In this document: piece by piece, positions 56,476 to 64,000 of the stretch
How positions within the stretch are numbered: the stretch's first letter is position 1
How the letters are laid out: each line of letters opens with the position of its first letter
Assembly: GCA_963920665.1 (NCBI GenBank)
Contig: OY987272.1
Span: 5,399,001 to 5,463,000 of the forward strand
Length of the DNA stretch: 64,000 bases
Direction: 5' to 3'
From: Straminergon stramineum
Taxonomy: Eukaryota; Streptophyta; Bryopsida; Hypnales; Calliergonaceae
Position numbers and translations under genes: made by a program
Notes under the pieces: model-generated
Told to the model about the DNA's origin: nothing
Seen by the model: only the letters and a program-made list of their open reading frames with translations
Databases searched by the model: none

Positions 56476-59400
56476 ATGGGTCTGGACGTAGAAATAGGAC
56501 GGAGTAGGCAAGATGAAGTTGGTGAGGAGAGCGATGATCAGACCGAAGACGAATCGACAAGTACACAGCCTTCGACGGACTGCGGAGGCCAGTCCCCCTG
56601 TCTTTGTCAGCAATTCGAGCACCAGACTTTCTTACGGAGACTTGAACAAGAGGCTCAAGTGGAATGTCAATGGTAAGATTGGTCTGAGCTCAATTCAAGG
56701 CTTGTTTGCAAATTGCGTCGCTCTTTGTGGAGCCTGGACTGGAAATTTTCCAAATACTTGCGAGATGGCGCGTCGAAAGATTAACAATCTTCGGCGGAGA
56801 ACGCTTGAACTTGCGACTGGTTAAACATTTTGGTTAAACATTTTTAGTTGAAATTTTCCTGTGCACTTTATTTCGCGTAATTCTTTTGAATCTTGAATTT
56901 TGACATAGCGCTTCTAAGTTTAGTACCAGTGTAGCCTGAGGTCGTCGTGTTCGTGGCTTGACGTTATAAATTATTGAGTTGCTGAGCGTCGTGGATTGCA
57001 GGATGACATTTTTTAAGGAGCTTATATACCATGTAATTTTCCCTCTATCGTTGCCTCTGCTCTATTGGTTTGAAGGCGGGATGAATGGCATCGTGAATCG
57101 GCAATTTTGGGGTTCACGAGTTGCAATCAGACAATGGATTCTTGCCTTCGCTTGTAAGTTAGCACAGCTATTGCCATTAACCCTAGTTTTGACAGGTTCC
57201 AGTTTTGCAACTTAATTGTCGAGCGCTACCCTGATGGGCAAGTATTAACTGAAGCGGGGGCTTGAATGTTGTGCAGTCTATGCGATGAACGTAATCTCGA
57301 GGTTTTTTCTTGTCCCTGACATTGTCATTGCAAACATGTTGATAATTATGACGTATGTGGTAAGCTTTTCTATTCTCCTTCTTGAATTATTTCTTCCGTT
57401 CCGTCAATTTGCTCGCTCAAAGTTTCAATGTCGTTGTTTGGATTGAATAGTTCAGTATCTCACTGCCTGCAATCAGACGCTCTGAAGGATGTACCAGGGT
57501 TAAATAGATTCAGTCTACATGTGGGTGTAATTGACACGATAATATCATCTGTTAAGTTTTTGCTGCCCAAGTGAACCTACAGTTCTTGTGGTTCTGAAAC
57601 TGTTTGGGGTTGTGTGCTTGAGGAAGGTTTTGGCAACCAAGTACGGATTCTACACGAAGTCTGATATGAAAGAAATGCGGGAGAAAGTATTGCCGCATGA
57701 GGCATTGGACGACCGCACTGTAAGTTTACTTCCTCGCATGTGATGCACCTATTCCACTTCTTAGAATTGCAACGTATGCTTCTACACATTTTTTCAGTTT
57801 ATTTCCGCTCCGTTGTCGGAGATGCAGTTCGTTGCATGGTTCTTCTGCTCGGTTTTAGGGGAGTACTTTGGGAGTCCCGAAAATCCAGATTTACTTTCTG
57901 ATTATTCCGCTTCATTTTAATGATATGATTTTGTTGAGCAGCTAAGATCGTCAACTTTACCTGATGAATTTTTGTAGTGATTATTAAACTCATCCAACCA
58001 TACTCTGACATTTGCCAGCTTTTTCTAGCATGGACGAATCCGATCCCTCTACGAATTTTGAAGCGACAGCTGCTGCTAGCTGCTTCCCGTAACAACATGT
58101 TGAAGTGTTCCGAAACACTACGTGTGGTGCCTGGTGCCTCTAGAAACACTGTCAAAGAGATTATGCACCAGCTATCTCATGAGAAAGTGAGTCGCTTCTT
58201 CCTGAGGATTCATTATCAAGACTTCGGGTGGACTCGCAGTCCGAATCTGAACAGGCATTATTGTTTCCGATTCCGAACCGATATTGCACGTGGATATGAG
58301 TACCATAAACAATCTACATCAGGGTTTACATTCTTGCTTGTTTTTGTGCTGCAGAGAACGCCTTCTTTCAGGGTACGGATCTGCAAAAGCCGAAAACCAG
58401 CGAAAGTCGAAGCGATCAATTGTGCATATTGCGTGAAGAATTCTTGCACGGACAGGGAAATGGAAGATCGATGGGTACAATTGATCATGAGCCGACTTCA
58501 CCTTGATCCAAAATGTCAACTGCCAGAGAGCGCTGAAATGTCTTCAGAAGAGGATAGTAGATTTGGAAGTAGTGTGAAAGCGGCAGGTGATGTGGACAAT
58601 GACGACGCTCTATTCAAGAAAGATAAGACTACGAATGACCTGGTCGACCTTCCAGCAATTTTGTTGGCTGCTCATCTTCTCCAGCAGTCAGGTTACCTTC
58701 TTTCGTATGTTCCATGACCCCTCGCTCAAGTTTATAGCATATTATTGCCTTCGACAATTGTATCCAATTCAAGGATTATGTTTAATTGGGATTAAGTAGC
58801 TTCGCGAAGTATTTCTATAGAAAAGGTCGACATGATTCTACTTTCTCAATCTGAACAAACTACAAAGTAGTCAATGACTGCTTCTACAGTATACAAATGT
58901 TTGAAGGTGGACTACACTAATTATTTAATTGCGTTTTACATGTTACTAGAGGTTTAGACATCTAATGAGCTGCTAATTGTCCAGGAAGAAAAAGTTCGGG
59001 CACCAGTTGCTGAAGAATCCGATGCGTGTGTGGTTTACTTCCGGAATTATTGGCTTTTTACATACTGCCATCCCATATGTCATTCGTGGTATCACAGGTA
59101 CTATGCGACATTTGCCTCTTTCCAGTGTCATAGAACTTGATGCAAATAAGATGTTCATGCAAAATTTTAGTAAATTTTGTCGATGGTTGAGTGAAATCAA
59201 GCTTGCCTGCAAGTAGCTGGAGCCAATCCTCATGGTAGCCTCATAAGTGTAAGCGGACAGTCTACATTATTCGGGTTTATAAATCACAGGCTTGTAACAA
59301 TCATGAACTTCGATTGAGAGTCAAGTGTCCAAGTGGTCTACGTCTGAAGAAATTTGATACGAATTTTGATCGTGAATGTTTCAAGTTGGTTATGATGGCT

Positions 59401-61288
59401 TTTAGGAAGACCATATATTTGGGGAGGCAATGCTTGGTATGTGCATGTTGCAAATTTGTGCAGCATCTTCATCAACTCTCAATGCATGTAAGCGCTGCCT
59501 ACGCCTCAATGTTGTTATTGGATTTGGTGATACTTGTGGAGAACATATTCATGTGCTGTCTTCTTGGACTGCGATCTTACCCTGTTAAATGGCACTCATT
59601 CAGGGCCGCAAGTGTGTCATTCATGATAGCTGGAGTTGCAGACTTCCGTAGACGATATTTTGCGGCCCGACTGTTAAACACTTTACTGAAGGATGGATGC
59701 ATTGGGACGGAAACTGGTTGCCCTGATAAACTCAAGTCCGTTGAAACTGATGCGTGTTTTCGGGAGGTGATGAAGCAAGAAGAGCGGCGGAAATCGGAGT
59801 ATCACACTGGAGTGGCTGTCGACTATGGTCGCGCCTCTTCCATTGTAGGGTGGTGGGCAATGAGAGTATTGGTTCTAGATTTTGGTCTCGTATTTTCGAA
59901 GCGAGTAAAGGTGACCTCTGCTCTCTTTATCCTTGCGTCCTTACACCATAATACTGGCACAGCACACTTAATAGGATCTTTTCACATTTTATGATGTCTT
60001 GCTGGGTTCGTGTGGATGACTCGATTTTTTTTTAATGTTCCATATTTGTTCACTTCTCTAGACCTATTCTGTATATTCCACCATTGGCTGAACTGCTGCG
60101 CTTTGGTGGTTCGCAGTATTACGCCAGCTACTTTTGTATTTACTGCGGAGTACTGATGGCTTTCCTCCTAATAGTGCTGTTTGCGAAGGGCACCGATAAT
60201 GCGGCATTCACTATGTAAGAGCAATACTCCGTGAAATTATCGTCTGTCCTTGAAGTAAGCATGGACTAGGATGATACTTGTTTGTGATCAATTCATGTAT
60301 TTTGCTCTAACCTGATGCTCCCCATCTAATCAATGTGTTTTCTCGTCGTGAATTGGTGCAGGGGTGTGGTGGCGTACGACCTCCTTGTTTTCATAGGCTT
60401 GTTATCACTCATTGTATTCCCAGGTGGAGAAACAAATAAGATGCACCTTGGGCACGGGGCAACACTCGTCTTCAAGAAGGTCCAGAATGCCTAATCCTAA
60501 TCCAGTGAAAAAAAATTGGAGACTGCTGAAATGAAAGTAGAATTTGCGAGGAAGTTCTACCGTGCAATTTTTTTGTAATGCAAGTGCTGATGAAGACCTA
60601 ATGCCTGAGTTGTAATGAACTTCGAAACAGATGGAGTTAGCGAATAAATTGAGAGGTCCTCTGGATGGTGCTTCTCCCGAGGAAAGAGAACCATTCCTTT
60701 TCGCGTTCAAAGTCATGGGGACGGTATCGGAAGCCTTAGCGTGGGACACCACCATAACCAAGGTATGGAATTACGAATAGCATGATGAGCCTCACAAAGT
60801 CCCTACAACTGAATATCAATTGTTTCAGTGCTGCTATCGTGGAAGAGTTTATACTGACATGACATTGTTTTTGTGCCATTTCCAATGTGTTTTCTAGTGA
60901 CTGTTTTTTAAATATTGACCTTCAAATATACTAGATAGGCACTGAAAAACGCTGAAATGGTACTAGAACAGGTTCATTCTTATATTATCCCACCAATATG
61001 TTGATAATCAGTGCGAGGGACTTTTGCGATGAGCGGTTTAAAGGTTTAAGGGTTTTTTAGGGTTGGTTTTGGTTTAGGGTTTAGGGTTTTAGGGTTCACT
61101 TTGTTGTTGCTTCATGAATGCTGGTTTCTTGCATGACTGATCAAGCGATGGTGCGCTTTCAGGTGACGATTCTGGGATTCAAAGCTGGCAGTGAGGTGAT
61201 TAGTGTGTTGTTAGGTTTTGGTGGAGCAGCTATCGGCATAGTTGCGCAACAGTTTACTTCATACGTAGGAGGCAATTCACAACAGTGA
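56476..61288 (+). CDS. Polytopic membrane protein of unrecognised family, at least 8 exons
   Basis: The first part joins in frame: 56476-56672, 57002-57153, 57277-57352 and 57572-57719. It gives an acidic N-terminus (GEESDDQTEDESTST), then hydrophobic segments (HVIFPLSLPLLYWF; FYAMNVISRFFLVPDIVIAN; VLVVLKLFGVV). The last part also joins in frame: 60062-60214, 60362-60479, 60631-60762 and 61163-61288 (stop TGA 61286-61288), with YCGVLMAFLLIVLFAKGTDN, AYDLLVFIGLLSLIVFP and a final segment from VTILGFK to GIVAQQF. The ATG at 56476 is the first after an in-frame TAA. Between 57798 and 60061 there is more coding-like sequence (for example 57978-58184, 58981-59095, 59290-59910), but frames cannot be linked with confidence. 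The layout recalls plant 7-TM proteins of the DUF3537 / gustatory-receptor-like group, whose last helix follows a short G-F motif; this is a guess. It could also be a decaying gene. Confidence 0.5.
61036..61096 (+). repeat. Interstitial telomere-type repeat
   Basis: Imperfect TTTAGGG units, including GGTTTAGGGTTTAGGGTTTT, lie in the predicted last intron of the membrane-protein gene. TTTAGGG is the plant-type telomere unit; the array is too short and irregular to be a chromosome end. Confidence 0.75.
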
Positions 61289-61580
61289 CGATTATTTGCT
61301 GGGGCAGCTCAAGACATGTACTTTATCTAATCATTTCTATTGGAATTTTTAATAGCAATTCAGTGAAAGATTTTCAATTGAATTTGGAGGAGTGATAATC
61401 TTCGTTGCACCTGCTGAAAACAACATACAGCTACTTCTCCTCAAGTTTTTGTAAATTTTTCTCCAGTAAGTTTAATTGACCCGTACATATGGTAGTGTAT
61501 TTGACTCCAAGAATATGAATTATGTACTAAATTATGGCAAGACATACAACATTGGATCAATAATTCAACAATTAGCATCC

Positions 61581-62241
61581 TTAACCCTTAAATGTCTAAA
61601 TTCATTTCTAGAAATGAGGATTTGAGAAAAATCATTGTAAAGTGCTATTTGGAAGCATATTTTGAAATTGGTATTAAAAAACAGTTGTAGATTTTGATTT
61701 GTAGATGCCATCTCTACAGTTAGATTCATCAATGTTATCACCAATCTGTTTTTTATAAATTTTGAAAGAGAAATTCCAAAATTCCTTCAAAATTCAACTA
61801 CAAGTAAAATATTATCATTTTTTGAGTGAATTTTTTTGAATGAATTTGAAATGAGGTTCTATTCACATGGTGATTTTTTGAAATTTTTGTATTCTTCAAA
61901 TCTATAACCTCATTTTGGCAAATCCAATTTTGAATTGAAGTCAATGCAATTTGACTACTTGACATATTTGCACATTTGTAATTTTAGAAAAATATATATG
62001 TACTCTAGTAACACCAAATCCAACCATGAGATAAGACAAAAACTTGATAATGTATCTCCATAAATTAGAATAACTTTCATCCAAGTAGTTAAGATGATGA
62101 AACTTGAGTTTCAATTTATTCATCGTCCAAAAAATGGACATCAAATTAGAATAACTTTCATCCAAGTAGTTAGGATGATGAAACTCGAGTTTCAATTTAT
62201 TCATTGTCCAAAAAATGGACATTGGAGAGTTTAGGGGTTAA
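61581..62241. mobile_element. TTAA element, family B, copy 2
   Basis: Ends are TTAA-CCCTTAAATGTC and GGAGAGTTTAGGGG-TTAA, enclosing 653 bp. The interior is collinear with 20697-21290. An 81-bp block next to the right end is duplicated here (62062-62142 and 62143-62223), which also creates the repeated 93-codon minus frame seen there. Confidence 0.8.
62062..62223 (+). repeat. 81-bp tandem duplication inside family B copy 2
   Basis: AAATTAGAATAACTTTCATC through CCAAAAAATGGACAT occurs twice in tandem with very few changes (AAGATG/AGGATG, CTTGAG/CTCGAG). The other family B copy has it once. Confidence 0.93.
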
Positions 62242-63009
62242 CCTTGTAAGGACGGGCCCATGACCATTGAGTTCTAGTTGGCCATCACTCTGTTTGCTAC
62301 CAATTGGATATTTATGAAAAATTTTGTTTGCTACCAACTATATATATATATGAAAAAATTTGTGTTTATTTTTTAGAAGTAAAATTCTATGTCTACTACA
62401 AATTGTAAAACTTTCAACCTTTTTCAGAAAAATTTGAAAATCTTACAAATTTCTTAGGAAAAAAATGAAGAAAGTGCAAATCAAATGCAAAATGTACTCC
62501 CAAAATCTGAAATTTTCATTATAGATGTATAATATAGTGCATAACATCATGCTATAAACCAAAGTTATTGCATCACTCTATAATTAGAAAATCAATAAAC
62601 TAGGCTGTAGGCCTAAAGTTCATATTGCTATAGAATATTGAAATTAAAGATTTTTTCAAAATTTTCAATTGGAGTAGAAAGTGCAATGGAAAAGCTTCAT
62701 TTCATTAGTTAGACTCAAATTTAAAGAATATTATTTGTATGGCTAAAATTTCCATCAAGAGTAAATAGCAAGAAATGGTCCTAATACATTATAAAGGTGA
62801 TCCATGGATTAAGCATATTCTTCTTTAGAAAAGTCAATAAGATTATAAATAGGGACTTTGCAATACTATTCAATGAAAATGTACTCAAGTACCCTCCAAA
62901 ATAAATGAATTGGATGAAGGGTTTTTTTCCATCCTCTAGTCTCACTTGAAGTCATCCATTAAACACTTTGTGCTTGCAACAATTGTACAAGGTTAATTTA
63001 GATGTCATT
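62242..63009. other. AT-rich intergenic DNA, no gene seen
   Basis: Nothing recognisable besides a short TA run at about 62339. Confidence 0.35.
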
Positions 63010-63945
63010 TTAATCCCTCAAGGACTATGGCCTTTTTTTTGCACTACAAGAAACTTGCCTTTGTGGTGTTATGAAGAAACAAGTTATATTTTCATTGACA
63101 TCAATGCGTCACAAATTTTGAATCATTGGGAGGCAAGTTTTTTCAAAACATTAGATATTTTTAGGCTTCTAGATGACCACAGGTTCCGAATTTGTAGGGA
63201 ACATGATAACTCTGCCACATCGTCTATTTGACATGGTCAGAAGACGGCTACGTTGAATAATATTTTTTAATGAATTTTTGAATAATTAAATAATAGTGAT
63301 ATTTTTAATATTTTTAATATTATTTTTAAATTTTGCACACTATTGGTCGGTTCACAAAACAGGGAATAGATGTGAAACATTCTTCTAGAGGCCTCCTAAA
63401 CATTTAATGTGTTGACAAAGATGTGGAGATGTAAGGAAAAACTAAATTGTTAATATCTCTAAGATGGAATTGAAACGCACTATTTCCAATAGTGAGATTA
63501 TTCTCACAAGCAAATTAGGCCCTGTAGAACTTTCTTTTTGGAAAATTGTGAAAATTGGATTAAAAAACAAATGCAATATGTCATTTTCCCATAAAGATGC
63601 TATGATTGGTTAGAAAACAGGATGTTCTAGAACTTTCACATCACTAATCCAAATAGAACAAATAAAAATGTAGACAAAAATATGATCTATAAGAAAAAAT
63701 TTGAAATTTTTTATTTCAAGTTTCTATGGATTTTTCTTTTTGCCTAGCAAAGTGAAAATAGTATAAAAAGTGTCATAAATTTTTCTTTTAGGCACAAATT
63801 GAAATAAGTATTATACTTTTGAAAAGCTATTGTATTTTTGTATATTAAAAAAAATTCAGAAAATCATGACAAAAAATTGAGACTATAGGAGCCTCCTCCA
63901 AGTCTATTTTGTCCCTTGAGGGAACAATGGTCCTTTAGAGTTTAA
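63010..63945. mobile_element. TTAA element, family D, copy 2
   Basis: Ends are TTAA-TCCCTCAAGGACTATGG and, in reverse complement, TTAA-ACTCTAAAGGACCATTG, enclosing about 928 bp. It aligns with 8550-9483 and, reversed, with 30330-31215. The 87-codon frame inside (62968-63231) begins outside the element and is not conserved. No transposase was seen. Confidence 0.75.
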
Positions 63946-64000
63946 CATCTAAATCTTATAATGCTCAAACATAGCATCATATTAGTAGAGTACATGAACA

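Noticed and set aside
61036..61096. Chromosome-end telomere
   Set aside because: The array is short, irregular and lies within a predicted gene with ordinary sequence on both sides.
61941..62222. 93-codon minus-strand frame with two identical blocks
   Set aside because: It is produced by the 81-bp tandem duplication (a multiple of three) in a TTAA element.
63042..63053. CACTACAAGAAA as a CACTA transposon end
   Set aside because: It lies inside a family D TTAA element and no matching TTTCTTGTAGTG end was found in the remaining window.

Overview
This is nuclear DNA from a streptophyte. The genes have many short introns with canonical GT-AG ends. Two of them encode plant-type proteins: a SCAB actin-binding protein and a TLS1/C9orf78 splicing factor of the plant form. 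A third encodes a bestrophin-like channel. There is also a short stretch of TTTAGGG telomere-type repeat. Genes are sparse (four or five in 64 kb) and the spaces between them are AT-rich and packed with small transposons. That would suit a medium to large genome of a seed-free plant or streptophyte alga. I cannot name the species. Positions 7065-7264 are a run of N (assembly gap).

Genes from left to right. (1) A three-exon bestrophin-like anion channel gene on + (11271-13898); its first intron is almost filled by a 42-bp minisatellite. (2) A six-exon TLS1/C9orf78 homolog on - (16588-20018), all exon phases agreeing, 264 aa. (3) A 93-aa acidic reading frame on - (25817-26098) made of two related repeats, family unknown. 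(4) A fourteen-exon SCAB homolog on - (37791-42123), all phases agreeing, 565 aa, with an extra His-rich exon. (5) A polytopic membrane-protein gene on + (about 56476-61288); its first four and last four exons join in frame, the middle is unresolved. A threefold direct repeat of about 205 bp lies just upstream (55002-55615). These genes have no evident shared pathway: plastid anion balance, pre-mRNA splicing, the actin cytoskeleton and an unknown membrane function. Nothing suggests they are co-regulated.

The most striking content is the mobile DNA. Many elements of different lengths (about 0.22-0.93 kb) share a terminal motif TTAA-CCCCTAAA(K)GAC and lie between TTAA tetranucleotides, the insertion signature of piggyBac-type transposition. 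Other non-autonomous elements include a foldback family with CATCACAAAG ends, a TA-target family with AGGTA ends, CACTA-type elements (one with a 0.28-kb-armed internal palindrome) and a GGTACCC-ended element. The families are nested in one another. Because several have a second uninterrupted copy in the window, the insertion points can be read by comparing filled and empty sites: a foldback inside a TTAA element (32470-32979), a TTAA element of that same family inside a foldback (50768-51287), an AGGTA element inside a TTAA element (30330-31215), and a 5'-truncated LINE with a 15-bp target duplication inside a GGTACCC element (48813-49885).

The remaining intergenic DNA is AT-rich, with LTR-retrotransposon-like islands (5041-6345, 27770-28254, 29482-29990), several local tandem duplications and microsatellites. 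I saw no rRNA, tRNA or CRISPR array. Splice sites were called by eye from GT/AG, reading-frame phase and remembered family features, so exon ends are predictions.
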